Below are positions 17,951 through 27,744 of a DNA stretch of 64,000 bases, piece after piece. The notes under the pieces are model-generated. The model worked only from the letters and a program-made list of their open reading frames with translations. It had not been told where the DNA came from and searched no databases. Origin of the DNA: Deinococcus piscis (lineage in GTDB: Bacteria; Deinococcota; Deinococci; Deinococcales; Deinococcaceae). Where the stretch lies: the NCBI RefSeq assembly GCF_014653275.1, contig NZ_BNAL01000001.1, forward strand, positions 124,001 to 188,000, in the 5' to 3' direction. The position numbers and the translations under genes are program-made. Each line of letters begins with the position of its first letter. Position 1 is the stretch's first letter.

Positions 17951-17992
17951 AAATGGAGTGATCCGCAAAAAGGTACGCGGATCACTCCATTT
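17951..17992. repeat. Perfect 16-bp inverted repeat (long hairpin) between convergent genes
   Basis: AAATGGAGTGATCCGC (17951-17966) is exactly complementary to 17977-17992 across a 10-nt loop. Neither side has a T-run. It lies between the gene ending at 17806 and the convergent gene ending at 18025. It could be a bidirectional 3'-end hairpin or a small palindromic repeat element. Confidence 0.85.
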
Positions 17993-18024
17993 GGACTTAC
18001 GAAGCTGCGAAGCAGACCCCTGGT

Positions 18025-18381
18025 CTAGGAATCAGCGCTATCTCCAGGTTCGCAGTTCTGCAGGTCGGAGCCCACCCGGTCACGCGGGCCCCGGCCCTGC
18101 CCAGTCTGATGCTCGTGCCGGAGGTGGGCTTCTGCGGCGTTCTGCGAAACATTCACCACCACATACCCGTTGTTCCGCACAGCACTGGTGGCGTGGCAGA
18201 TCGACACCTTGTGCTCCTGCTGCCGCTCAGAGTTGGGGTGGCCGCGTCCTGCTCCTGGCAAGTCATCTTTCACAACTACACCCGTCACCTGAGAGTCCTG
18301 CTGTCCTTGTCCCCGGCCCTGGCCAGGCGTTGCCGCCGCGCTGCCCAAGAGCAGCAATCCGATAAAAGCAATGTTTTTCAT
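18025..18381 (-). CDS. Small secreted protein with a CH...H..H motif
   Basis: The 118-aa protein has a short signal peptide (MKNIAFIGLLLLGSAAA). It then carries a Gly/Gln/Arg-rich segment and a compact motif: VSICHATSAVRNNGYVVVNV followed by NAAEAHLRHEH. This matches the bacterial extracellular module of the form V-T-I-C-H ... V-x-E-N-A-x-x-A-H-x-x-H, found at the end of many secreted proteins; its role is not established, and metal binding through Cys and His is only plausible. AGGAGG lies 6 nt before ATG 18381, which decides the start over a Met 7 codons upstream. It stands alone between a convergent gene and nth. Confidence 0.75.
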   Translation of the reverse strand: MKNIAFIGLLLLGSAAATPGQGRGQGQQDSQVTGVVVKDDLPGAGRGHPNSERQQEHKVSICHATSAVRNNGYVVVNVSQNAAEAHLRHEHQTGQGRGPRDRVGSDLQNCEPGDSADS

Positions 18382-18633
18382 GGTGTTCCTCCTGCGCGCC
18401 ATTGTGCCAGTTGCCCCAGAAGTCGGCCTTTGTCAAGAGCAGACACAGCGGGGGAAATGCACAGCCCAGCCGACTGGAATCAATTGGAAAGTGGCCCCCT
18501 TCAGGAGGCCCGGCGACTCGCAGGACGGCAGAAACTCCAGCAAAACCGCCAAGCTGCAGTTCTGACAGCTTTCTGCGGGAATGGACCTGCTGGGCGGTCA
18601 GAAACCCCTTAGGTTCGGCTCATTCTGCCCGGC

Positions 18634-19389
18634 TCACTTCTTGAAGCTGGGCACCGCATCACCGTAGACCGCGTAGGCGTCGCAGCGCTCACGCAGCACG
18701 CAGCGGCTGCACTTGGGGCTATTCCAGGTACACACCTGCTGGCCGTGCTTCAGCAGGTTGATGTGCAGGTCGTACAGCAGCGGCGGGTCTGGTGGCAGCA
18801 GCGCCAGCAGGGCGCGGTGCGCCGCTTGCTCTCCCATTTTGGGAATGGTCCCTACTCGCGTGTTGATGCGGTGGACATGGGTATCCACCGGAAACACGGG
18901 CCGGGCGTAGTTGAACAGCAGCACCAGAGACGCTGTCTTGACACCGACACCGGGCAGGTCAGTCAGCCACCTCAGGCCCTCCGCCACCGGCAACTCAGCC
19001 AGAAAATCCAGATCGTAGCCGCCGCGCTTCTCGCAGATGGCCTTCAGGGTGGCCTGAATCCGGGGGGCTTTTTGCTCCGGGTAGTTGGAGCGGCGAATAG
19101 CATGGGCCACCTGCTCGACCGGAGCAGCCGCAATCGCGTCCCAGTCGCCCAACTCGCGCAGCTCGGCGTAGGCGGCGTCCTCGTCGCGCCAGTTGGTGCG
19201 CTGCGAGAGAATGGTGCTGATCAGCTCGTGCATCGGCTCGCGGCGGGGCACCAGCGGCTTTTCGCCGTATGCGGTGAGCAGGCGCTCACGCATCCACAGC
19301 AGCAGAGCCACCCGCTCCTCAGCCGGTTGCTCGGCATTCAGGGAGGGGGCGGCCTGCAGGAAAAGGGACGGTTCAGCCACAGCGCTCAA
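18634..19389 (-). CDS. nth: Endonuclease III-type DNA glycosylase/AP lyase
   Basis: Excises oxidised pyrimidines and nicks abasic sites in base excision repair. The 251-aa protein has the helix-hairpin-helix LPGVGVKTAS with catalytic Lys151, the catalytic Asp169 in FPVDTHVHR, and the C-terminal 4Fe-4S loop with spacing C-x6-C-x2-C-x5-C (CTWNSPKCSRCVLRERC). The start appears to be TTG 19389, which overlaps the stop of a small upstream frame (TTGA); an extra N-terminal tail of about 25 residues precedes the core. Deinococci carry several Nth paralogues (family knowledge), so this may be one of them. It neighbours ddrC, but no damage motif is visible before it. Confidence 0.93.
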   Translation of the reverse strand: MSAVAEPSLFLQAAPSLNAEQPAEERVALLLWMRERLLTAYGEKPLVPRREPMHELISTILSQRTNWRDEDAAYAELRELGDWDAIAAAPVEQVAHAIRRSNYPEQKAPRIQATLKAICEKRGGYDLDFLAELPVAEGLRWLTDLPGVGVKTASLVLLFNYARPVFPVDTHVHRINTRVGTIPKMGEQAAHRALLALLPPDPPLLYDLHINLLKHGQQVCTWNSPKCSRCVLRERCDAYAVYGDAVPSFKK

Positions 19390-19556
19390 TCACGCTGGGG
19401 AGCGGCGCTGTCTTCTGCGCTACTGCGGCTGCCCTCGGCGGGGTCCTGGCTGCTCACCTGAGGCGCGTCCGGCTGCTGGCGGTCTTCCTCGCGCTCACCT
19501 TCGGCGGCGTCTTGGCTGGAGGCGTTCTGGTATTTCAGATCATCGCTATTGGTCAT
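19386..19556 (-). CDS. Small acidic hypothetical protein upstream of nth
   Basis: A 56-aa hydrophilic frame (MTNSDDLKYQNASSQD start) is rich in Ser, Asp, Glu and Gln and looks disordered. Its TGA overlaps the TTG start of nth, which suggests translational coupling. There is no clear ribosome binding site. The imperfect internal repeat SSQDAAEGE/SSQDPAEGS hints at real coding. It could instead be an N-terminal leader of nth read in another frame; I hold it as probable but unproven. Confidence 0.45.
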   Translation of the reverse strand: MTNSDDLKYQNASSQDAAEGEREEDRQQPDAPQVSSQDPAEGSRSSAEDSAAPQRD

Positions 19557-19648
19557 GCCCAAGGGTGGCACGCCCCCGCCGCCCCAAAAGCTGGAAACAG
19601 TTCAAGGAGCGTTTAGGGACGCGCCGCGCCCAGCCCTCCCGTCCCGGC

Positions 19649-20344
19649 TTAGCCGCTTCGGGGCAGTGCCCCAGCCTCCCACAGCCGCTGCTCGCGGGCC
19701 AGCGTTTCACTGTGCACGGCCAGGATGTCGGCGTTGCCCTGCACGCCCCGCTCTTCCAGGGCGCGGGCAGTGGCCGTGTCCAGGTAGGCCATTCGCAGCA
19801 GCTCAGCGCTACTCAGGCCGTCGCGGGTGTTCCTGACGCCACGCTCGCGGCGCAGGGCCGTGCTGTTCATGCCCAGCACCGAGCGGTTGCTCAGGCTTCC
19901 CAGCTGCCGGTACACCGGGCCGTGCCCGCCCCGGCGGGCCACCGTGCTCAGCAGTTCGCGGCGGGCTTCGGTGCTTTCCAGCCGGGCGGCCAGCCAGCGC
20001 CGCTCGGCAGGGTCAGGGTTGCGCTCGGCAATCTGCGCTGCCAGCTTCACGTCACCCTGCATGGCTGCGCCCAGCAGCTCCTGCGCCCGCTTGCGCCAGC
20101 GCCGCGCCGCCGGGGTATCCAGCCGGAAAGCCAGCGCCGTGAACTCGGCCACGCTCAGCGTAGGCTCAGGGCCTTCCCCAAAATCGCGCTTGGGACTGCG
20201 CAGGCCATGCTTATCGCTGAACCAGTCCCAGTCCACCCGGCCAGCGTCAAGTTGCTCCAGTGCATGCCCAGCCCGCAGCAACCCGTCAGGGCTGACCGGC
20301 AGGCGCACACTGCCAAATTCCAAAATGAGCGGAGCGTTTTTCAT
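19649..20344 (-). CDS. ddrC: DNA damage response nucleoid protein DdrC
   Basis: The 231-aa length and sequence match Deinococcus DdrC: MKNAPLILEFGSVRLPVS at the start, PKRDFGEGPEPTLSVAEFT, AMQGDVKLAAQIAERNP and TRDGLSSAELLRMAYLDT. DdrC is a Deinococcus-specific dimer, strongly induced by radiation and desiccation, that binds and compacts DNA and helps circularise it (literature knowledge). Its N-terminal part is a winged-helix domain and its C-terminal part a helical bundle. A 17-bp RDRM palindrome ends 20 bp before the ATG, so it belongs to the DdrO/IrrE (PprI) regulon. It diverges from the TetR operon and sits upstream of the small frame and nth. Confidence 0.92.
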   Translation of the reverse strand: MKNAPLILEFGSVRLPVSPDGLLRAGHALEQLDAGRVDWDWFSDKHGLRSPKRDFGEGPEPTLSVAEFTALAFRLDTPAARRWRKRAQELLGAAMQGDVKLAAQIAERNPDPAERRWLAARLESTEARRELLSTVARRGGHGPVYRQLGSLSNRSVLGMNSTALRRERGVRNTRDGLSSAELLRMAYLDTATARALEERGVQGNADILAVHSETLAREQRLWEAGALPRSG

Positions 20345-20363
20345 ACAGATATTCTAATACAAA

Positions 20364-20380
20364 TTATGTAAATGACATAA
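20364..20380. promoter_or_regulatory. RDRM (DdrO operator) of ddrC
   Basis: TTATGTAAATGACATAA differs from the published consensus TTATGTCATTGACATAA at two central positions and keeps both TTATGT/ACATAA arms. It lies 20 bp before the ddrC start. DdrO represses through this motif until the IrrE protease cleaves it after DNA damage (known for Deinococcus). Confidence 0.9.
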
Positions 20381-20469
20381 CAGAGAATGCCTGCCTGGTG
20401 TGATCTGTCCAGCACTGCTCAACCTGCACTGCTCTGACCCCTGCGCCCATTGGACTCACCAGAGGAGCC

Positions 20470-20499
20470 TTGATGGCGTGAATGTTATCGACTAACATT
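20470..20499 (+). promoter_or_regulatory. Promoter with overlapping TetR-type operator
   Basis: TTGATG (20470-20475), a 17-bp spacer and TAACAT (20493-20498) form a good promoter whose -10 box is 6 nt before ATG 20505, so the mRNA is probably leaderless. The palindrome AATGTTATCGACTAACATT (20481-20499, 7-bp arms, 5-bp centre) covers the spacer and the -10 box, as expected for an autorepressor. Confidence 0.75.
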
Positions 20500-20504
20500 A
20501 CGGC

Positions 20505-21065
20505 ATGACTGACCGAACCCAGCGCACCAGAGAACACATCAGGAAGGTGGCCCTTGAGCTGTTCACTGCACGTGGGTTCGGTGGCGTAACCGTGAACGAA
20601 CTTGCTGAAGCGGCGGGGGTATCGCATATGACGGTCTTCCGGCACTTCGCTACCAAGGAAGCGTTGGTGATCGGCGACCCCTTCGATCCACTGATTGCCG
20701 CTGGCGTAGCAGCCCAGCCTGTGACCTTGCCGCCCTTCGAGCGGGCACGGCGCGGGCTACGGCAAAGTTGGGCAGAGATGACCGAACTGCCGCCCCTGGA
20801 AAGAGAGCAACTTGGCCTGACCCTCCAACTTATCCGGAGCCACGCGGGACTCAGGACGCAAATGTGGGAGAGCAACCACGCCACCACGCAGGCCATCGCC
20901 GCAGCGCTGCAGGAGGGCGGAGCTTCTCCGCTGGAAGCACAGGCGGCAGCAGGCGCGTGCATCGGAGCGCTGACTGCCGCGCTGCTCACGTGGGATGCGG
21001 ACTCAGGAGCGGCACTCAACGATGTCATTCTTCAGGCGCTGGACACCTTACAAGGTTCAGCATGA
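20505..21065 (+). CDS. TetR-family transcriptional regulator
   Basis: This 186-aa regulator has an N-terminal helix-turn-helix (residues about 8-53): IRKVALELFTARGFGGVTVN, then EAAGVSHMTVFRHFATKEAL. The C-terminal ligand domain is Ala-rich and unassigned. It overlaps the next ATG by ATGA, so it is the first gene of a three-gene operon with an ABC ATPase and permease. A perfect operator-like palindrome sits on its own promoter, so it probably represses itself and the transporter until a ligand, perhaps the transported compound, releases it (inference). Confidence 0.92.
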   Translation: MTDRTQRTREHIRKVALELFTARGFGGVTVNELAEAAGVSHMTVFRHFATKEALVIGDPFDPLIAAGVAAQPVTLPPFERARRGLRQSWAEMTELPPLEREQLGLTLQLIRSHAGLRTQMWESNHATTQAIAAALQEGGASPLEAQAAAGACIGALTAALLTWDADSGAALNDVILQALDTLQGSA

Positions 21066-21787
21066 CAGCCCTGGCCGTGCAGAACATCTCCAAAACACTT
21101 GGAGATCACCTGGCGCTGCAACAGGTCACCCTGAAGGTAGAACCTGGGTCTATTCACGCGCTGGTGGGCCTGAACGGCGCAGGCAAAACCACGCTGATGC
21201 GCGTCATGCTGGGCATGCTCCGCCCAGATGGGGGCCGCGTGACACTGCTCGGCCACGACCTGGCGCACGCTCCCAGCAGTCTGTGGCGGCAAGTGGGCCA
21301 CCAGATCGAAGTGCCGCCCTGTTACCCGGAACTGACGGCCCGCCAGAATCTGTGGGTCGCGGCTCAGCTGCGCGGGGTGCCGGAACAGGACATCTCTTCA
21401 CGCATCACGCAGGTGGCGGAAGCGCTGAACATGAGTGCCTGGATTGACCGCCGCGCCCGCACACTTTCCCTGGGCACCCGGCAGAAAATCGGGCTGGGTG
21501 CAGCCCTGCTGCATGACCCTTGCGTACTGGTGCTGGACGAGCCAGGAAACGCCCTTGACCCGCTGGCGCTGGTCCGCCTACGCGGCCTCCTGCGTAGGGC
21601 TGCGGTGCGCGGCGCGGCGGTGCTGGTCTCCAGTCACCACCTGGACGAACTGGCGCGCATGGCAGATCACATCAGTGTCATGCACAGAGGCCAGATCATT
21701 GGCACGCTTGACCCACAGGCCCCTGACCTGGAAAGGGCTTTTTTTAGCAAGGTGCTGGCGCAGGAAGAAGCCGGAGCAGCGGTATGA
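21062..21787 (+). CDS. ABC transporter ATP-binding protein
   Basis: This 241-aa ATPase has Walker A GLNGAGKTT (about 36-44), an ABC signature changed to LSLGTRQK, Walker B CVLVLDEPGNALDP and the switch histidine in SSHHLDEL. It resembles the CcmA/NatA-type drug and sodium exporters. It couples ATP hydrolysis to the permease encoded immediately downstream (ATGA overlap). The unusual LSLGT in place of LSGGQ is seen in some exporter ATPases and need not abolish activity. Confidence 0.93.
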   Translation: MTALAVQNISKTLGDHLALQQVTLKVEPGSIHALVGLNGAGKTTLMRVMLGMLRPDGGRVTLLGHDLAHAPSSLWRQVGHQIEVPPCYPELTARQNLWVAAQLRGVPEQDISSRITQVAEALNMSAWIDRRARTLSLGTRQKIGLGAALLHDPCVLVLDEPGNALDPLALVRLRGLLRRAAVRGAAVLVSSHHLDELARMADHISVMHRGQIIGTLDPQAPDLERAFFSKVLAQEEAGAAV

Positions 21788-22566
21788 ATGGCCTCCTGAC
21801 AGCCCTGCGCGTAGAACTGCTGAAGTTCCGCCTGGCCCCCTTGGTCTGGCTCACTACACTTTCTCTGGTGCTGCTGGTGCCGCTGATTTCGGTGGGCGGA
21901 TATGTGCTGGCCTCCACGGCACCCGGCACACCCACTGCCCTGAAAGCGCAGGCCCTGATGCATGGTGCGGGCTGGGAAGCGCTGTACAGTCTCGCAGCGC
22001 AGGTGGTCGCCCCAGCGCTGGGCCTGGGCGTGGGCACCGTTGCCAGTTGGTGCGCCGGAAGGGAATTTACTGAGCAGACCGTGGTGGGATTGTTTGCTCA
22101 ACCGGTGCCCCGCGCCCATATCGCCCTGGCAAAAGCCCTCATTACGCTGGGTTGGGCGGCGGTGCTCAGTCTCCTGGCTGTTGGTCTGGTGCTGCTGGGC
22201 GGTGTGCTCAGCGGTCTGACGCTGCACGGCAGCCTGCCGGGTGCCTGGAAACTGCTGGTGATGGCCGTCCTCGTGGCAGTCAGCATGTTGCCTGCTGCGT
22301 ACGTTGCCAGCGCGGCACGCGGGTACCTGCCCGGCATCGGCGCTGTGCTGGGAATCACCGTCGTCAGTCAGTTCGCCACAGCGCTGGGCGGCGGCGCATG
22401 GGTGCCGTGGGCAGCCCCAGCCTTGTGGGCGGGCATCGCTGGCCCGGTGATCGCGGCCCAGGTGAGCCCGCTCCAGCTTTTGCTCCCTGCCCTGGTGGGT
22501 ACACTCAGCATCGGCGCACTGCTGCACTGGTGGCAGTACGCCGAGCTGGGCAATACACGGGATTAG
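21784..22566 (+). CDS. ABC transporter permease (ABC-2 type)
   Basis: The 260-aa membrane protein has about six hydrophobic segments, with the first helix at about 16-42 after LRVELLKFRLAPLVWLTT. That start is typical of ABC-2/NatB-like permeases paired with CcmA-type ATPases. The segment WCAGREFTEQTVVGLFAQPVPR is a conserved cytoplasmic stretch of this group (family knowledge). It is the last gene of the TetR operon. The substrate is unknown; export of a drug, lipid or peptide is plausible. Confidence 0.88.
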   Translation: MNGLLTALRVELLKFRLAPLVWLTTLSLVLLVPLISVGGYVLASTAPGTPTALKAQALMHGAGWEALYSLAAQVVAPALGLGVGTVASWCAGREFTEQTVVGLFAQPVPRAHIALAKALITLGWAAVLSLLAVGLVLLGGVLSGLTLHGSLPGAWKLLVMAVLVAVSMLPAAYVASAARGYLPGIGAVLGITVVSQFATALGGGAWVPWAAPALWAGIAGPVIAAQVSPLQLLLPALVGTLSIGALLHWWQYAELGNTRD

Positions 22567-22636
22567 GACAAGGGATTGAAGCAAAGCCTGCCGCACCGCC
22601 TCCGCGAGTCAGGCTCCTCGCCTTTACTCCACCTGT

Positions 22637-23698
22637 TTACTCCACCTGCCCCAGCACCTCCATCATCTGGGCCGTCATGTGGCGCATTTCGTCGGGCGTG
22701 CCCAGCGAAAGACGGTTCCAGCCTTCATAGGCGGGGAAATCACGCCCTACCACGATATGCAGCTCGCTCATCCGGTGACGGTAGCTGCGGTTGCCTCCCA
22801 CCGACGCGGGCAGCTCATGAAACACGAAATTGCCGTTTGGACCCACGTAGCGCAGGCCCAGGCGGTCCAAGGTCTGCACCACGATGTCACGGGCTTGCAG
22901 GGTTTGCTCCAGGCTGCGGCGCTGAAACTCGGTATCGGCCAGCGAGGCGCGGGCCGCCAGCAGGCCCGGCAGGTTCACCGGCATTTCCGGCACAAAACCG
23001 GCAAATAGCCCGGCGTCTTCAGCGGTGGACAGGCTATAGCCCACCCGCAGACCCGCCAGCCCGTGCAGCTTGGAAAAGGTGCGGACCACGCAGACATTGG
23101 GCAGCCCTTCACGCACCCAGGCGTCCGCCTCCTCGAAGCGCGTGTCGGTAACAAACTCCACATACGCTTCGTCAATCAGAAAAAAGGTCTGCGGGGCGCT
23201 CTGCACCCAGGCCTTAAGCTCGGCGCTGGACACCACAGTGCCGGTGGGGTTGTTGGGATTGCACAGATACACGATGCTCTGCCCCGCGAAGTCCTCGCAG
23301 GCGGCCCGGAGACCCTTCAGGTCGGCTTCCAGGTTGTCCAGCAGCGGAATCCCACGGACCGGCAAGCGCCGCGCCGCTGACGCTGTCAGGCCAGCATCGA
23401 AGGTCGGCAGCGGCATCACCACCTGCGTAGGCTGCCCGGCGTCCTGCGCCCGGCGCGATACCGCTTCAATAATGACGTGAATGCTCTGTGACGACCCCGC
23501 GCCGAGCACCACTTGTGCGGCACTGACCCCGTGATGCTCGGCCAGGGCCGCGACCAGTTCGGCGTGGGGGGCATCGGGGTAACGGTTCACCTGGGTCAGG
23601 CAGCCTTCCAGCGCCTCGCGGGCCAGCGGCGAGATGCCGAGATTGTTCTCGTTGAAGTTGAGATGCAGGCGCTGACCGGCGCTGGGAGGAGTAAACAT
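22637..23698 (-). CDS. Second HisC-like PLP aminotransferase
   Basis: This 353-aa fold-type I aminotransferase has LNFNENNLG near residue 13, the NPNNPTG motif, an aspartate-containing cofactor segment FLIDEAYVEFV, and the Schiff-base lysine in RTFSKLHGLAGLRVGYSL. It is closer to the HisC/CobD-like consensus (intact NPNNPTG) than the gene at 2805. It may be the true histidinol-phosphate enzyme or an aromatic transaminase; sequence alone does not settle it. The start is ATG 23698 (MFTPPSAG); an ATG 36 nt further upstream lacks support. It is convergent with the ABC operon. Confidence 0.85.
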   Translation of the reverse strand: MFTPPSAGQRLHLNFNENNLGISPLAREALEGCLTQVNRYPDAPHAELVAALAEHHGVSAAQVVLGAGSSQSIHVIIEAVSRRAQDAGQPTQVVMPLPTFDAGLTASAARRLPVRGIPLLDNLEADLKGLRAACEDFAGQSIVYLCNPNNPTGTVVSSAELKAWVQSAPQTFFLIDEAYVEFVTDTRFEEADAWVREGLPNVCVVRTFSKLHGLAGLRVGYSLSTAEDAGLFAGFVPEMPVNLPGLLAARASLADTEFQRRSLEQTLQARDIVVQTLDRLGLRYVGPNGNFVFHELPASVGGNRSYRHRMSELHIVVGRDFPAYEGWNRLSLGTPDEMRHMTAQMMEVLGQVE

Positions 23699-23840
23699 GC
23701 GCCCAGTGTAGTGACTCTGATGGCCAAAGACCATTCCGCTGCTGGTCGGGCTGAGTGTGAAATCAGGTACTGCACCTCCCCACCGTCCAGTGCCCCCTCA
23801 CGTTCACCACAGGGCTGGGCCTGTCGCCTACCCTAAAGAC

Positions 23841-24377
23841 ATGAATAGACCCCTGCTGGCCGCTGGCCTGACCCTCCCCCTGCTGCTGGCAGGCTGTCAG
23901 ACCGCTCCCAAACCCCCCAAAGCTCCAGCAGACCACGATGTCAGCGGAGTGATTGCCGGCGAGTGGCGTGAGGGAGCCCGCTTGCGCGTGGGCGTGATGG
24001 GCGTCAGCTTTCCCGAAGGCCCCATCAGCCGCTCCACCCTGCCCCAGAATGTGGTCCTTCAGCCGGATGGCCGCTGGAGTTATGGGCTGGACCTTCCCAC
24101 CACCGTCTCGGTGGCCGGGGCGTATCAGGTGATTGTCTTTGACGACGCCAACAACGACGCCACCTACAACCTGGGCGAGCAGTTTGCCCGTAACAGCAAA
24201 TACCTGATCTACAGCCTTCAGGCGGCCACCTTCCCAGGACTCACGGAACCCGTACGGCTCCCAGAGATGAAGGTGCAGCGGGGCTGGAACCTGTATGACA
24301 GCCGCGCTGGAGTTGGTCCAGAGAACCCCAGCCCCGTGACCAAGGTGACAGGCTACGACCTGGAACGCACTCCCTGA
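23841..24377 (+). CDS. Lipoprotein of unknown function
   Basis: The 178-aa protein has a lipoprotein signal ending in the lipobox LLAGC (Cys19), so it is likely anchored to the outside of the membrane. The mature part shows a beta-rich domain: VSGVIAGEWREGARLRVGV, DGRWSYGLDLPTT, YQVIVFDDANNDATYNLGEQF. The acidic DDANNDATYN loop resembles a calcium-type loop, although its spacing is not a canonical EF-hand. TACCCT (23829-23834) lies 6 nt before the ATG, a leaderless start. It diverges from the HisC-like gene and is convergent with the Crp gene. Confidence 0.8.
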   Translation: MNRPLLAAGLTLPLLLAGCQTAPKPPKAPADHDVSGVIAGEWREGARLRVGVMGVSFPEGPISRSTLPQNVVLQPDGRWSYGLDLPTTVSVAGAYQVIVFDDANNDATYNLGEQFARNSKYLIYSLQAATFPGLTEPVRLPEMKVQRGWNLYDSRAGVGPENPSPVTKVTGYDLERTP

Positions 24378-24478
24378 GCCAGCTTCCAACTGAAAGCAAC
24401 CGCTGTGCTGTGACAACCCAGCGGTTGCTCCCCTGTCGCCCTTTTTATGGTGCGTGCTGCGCCGTGCGCCGCAAGATT

Positions 24479-25186
24479 TCAGCGGTCCGCAGCGTTGATA
24501 TAGGCTTCCAGCGCTTCCACATTCAGGACAAAAGGACTGCGCTGACGCATAACGGCTCCCTGACAGCGCAGCTTGTGCAGCGATTGGCTGACAGTTTCGC
24601 GGGTGGCCCCAATCATGCGGGCCAGGTCTTCTTGATTGAGCTTGACCCTCAGTTCGGTGCCCTGGGGATGCGGCACGCCGAACTCGCGGCCCAAGCGGGC
24701 CAGCAGGCTGGCGACCCGCTCACTGGCCGAGTACGCACTGACGACAGCGCACCACTGCTGGGCCTCAAAGAGCCGGACGGTCAGCATTCCGATCAGCCTG
24801 AGGGCCAGCTCAGGCTGCAGCTCAATCAGGCGCTGCAACTCGGTCTGCGGCAGAGCAAGCAGCTGGGTGGGCTCCAGCGCTTCGGCCTGACTGGGGCGGC
24901 GCTCGCCGGGGCACAGCTGCAACTCGCCAAAACTGCCCTGAGCACCGACCACGCCCAGAATTGCCTCCTTGCCATTGGGAAACAGCCGCGAGACTTTGAC
25001 CATGCCGCTGCATACCAGATAGAGGGCGTCGGCTGGGTCGTCCATGCGGTAGATCGCCTCGCCAGCCTGATAGGTGCGGGGCAGCGTGACCGCAGCCAGC
25101 CTCTCCAGCTCGTCCAGCGCCAGGTCGGCAAACAGGTCCATCTTTTTCAGCTGCCAGATCAGACTGGAATGTTCGGAAGTCGTCAC
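24479..25186 (-). CDS. Crp/Fnr-family transcriptional regulator
   Basis: This 235-aa protein has an N-terminal cyclic-nucleotide-type domain (residues about 15-130, GEAIYRMDDPADALYLVCSG and KVSRLFPNGKEAILGVVG) and a C-terminal winged helix with a recognition region near LARMIGATRETVSQSLHKLR. The RPSQAEAL stretch replaces the RTATV-type cAMP site, so cAMP binding is uncertain. No Fnr cysteine set is visible. GTG 25186 is chosen as the start, giving the normal length; an AGGAG lies 12 nt upstream. It diverges from the acyl-CoA dehydrogenase gene across 477 bp and may control it. Confidence 0.85.
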   Translation of the reverse strand: MTTSEHSSLIWQLKKMDLFADLALDELERLAAVTLPRTYQAGEAIYRMDDPADALYLVCSGMVKVSRLFPNGKEAILGVVGAQGSFGELQLCPGERRPSQAEALEPTQLLALPQTELQRLIELQPELALRLIGMLTVRLFEAQQWCAVVSAYSASERVASLLARLGREFGVPHPQGTELRVKLNQEDLARMIGATRETVSQSLHKLRCQGAVMRQRSPFVLNVEALEAYINAADR

Positions 25187-25663
25187 AGTAATTTCAGTAC
25201 TCCTGGGCAGAAATTTGAAAAAGGGGCCTTTCCAACCAGGGAAACCAGGAAAAAGAGGCCCGAAGAGACGGTGGTGGGAGTAGCGTGCCCACCTGGCACC
25301 CTGCTGCCGTCCTACATTCAGCAGAGGCAGGTGAGACCAAGCACATTCGGTGCAAAGATATTTCAATCTGCCGTCCAACACAGAGAGAAATAACACGGTT
25401 GCGTAGTGCAATAGTCCAGGGCATTTGACAAACAGATGTGCATCTTCTTGGCGAGCGGATTGACCCAGCCTCCCGGAAAATATTAGACTTGGTTCAAGTT
25501 TTTGAAACTTCAGTTTTGTGGGTACGGGTTTGGCACTTGTTTGGGGCGCTGATGTCGGGCAACACAGGTACTGCACTCCCCGCTCCCTTTCCCTGCTCCA
25601 CTGTCCGCCGCCCTGCCCCTGCTTCCGCCACACCCGTTCGGCTCAGTCCCAAGGAGAATCTCT
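25187..25663. other. 477-bp intergenic region between crp-like and acyl-CoA dehydrogenase genes
   Basis: I see no convincing gene. The region is richer in A/T than its flanks. It holds a consensus -35 TTGACA (25425-25430) without a good -10, TTGACC (25460-25465) with TATTAG 15 bp further on, and a perfect inverted repeat AAGTTTTTGAAACTT (25496-25510). The two divergent promoters and probably an operator lie here. Confidence 0.6.
25496..25510. promoter_or_regulatory. Candidate operator upstream of the acyl-CoA dehydrogenase gene
   Basis: AAGTTT and AAACTT flank TTG in perfect symmetry, just downstream of a possible -10 TATTAG and about 155 bp before the start codon. The binding protein is unknown; a fatty-acid regulator or the nearby Crp-family protein are candidates. 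Confidence 0.4.
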
Positions 25664-27499
<1,836 letters not shown>

Positions 27500-27535
27500 G
27501 CTGTAGCTCCCGAGCGCAGCATTTCTCAGCGTAAT

Positions 27536-27574
27536 GCGGTGCCCCGTTCTCTGCGGCGTGGGCACCGCTTCGTT
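27536..27574 (+). terminator. Rho-independent terminator of the acyl-CoA dehydrogenase gene
   Basis: GCGGTGCCC (27536-27544) pairs with GGGCACCGC (27560-27568) over a 15-nt loop, followed by TTCGTTT. It lies 36 bp after the stop codon. Confidence 0.75.
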
Positions 27575-27641
27575 TGGCCGACATCCTGCCTGGGGCTGGT
27601 CGTCCCTGCCTGCGGGCGTGCTTCCCAGCAGGCCAAGCGCT

Positions 27642-27647
27642 TACAAT
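27642..27647 (+). promoter_or_regulatory. Possible -10 box of the corA transcript
   Basis: TACAAT lies about 100 bp before the first small ORF. The -35 position (TGCTTC, 17 bp away) is weak. Confidence 0.4.
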
Positions 27648-27744
27648 AGATAAGCCCAAAATTGCGGGCCGCATGCTGACCACCGTTTGTCTCTGCGGCC
27701 CCTTCTTGCTGAACCTGCCCACGCGGCCACAAGGAGGTGACTGA

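Noticed and set aside
27575..27744. Mg2+ riboswitch (M-box) before corA
   Set aside because: I could not fit the conserved M-box helices or loops by eye; only small ORFs and a weak promoter are visible.
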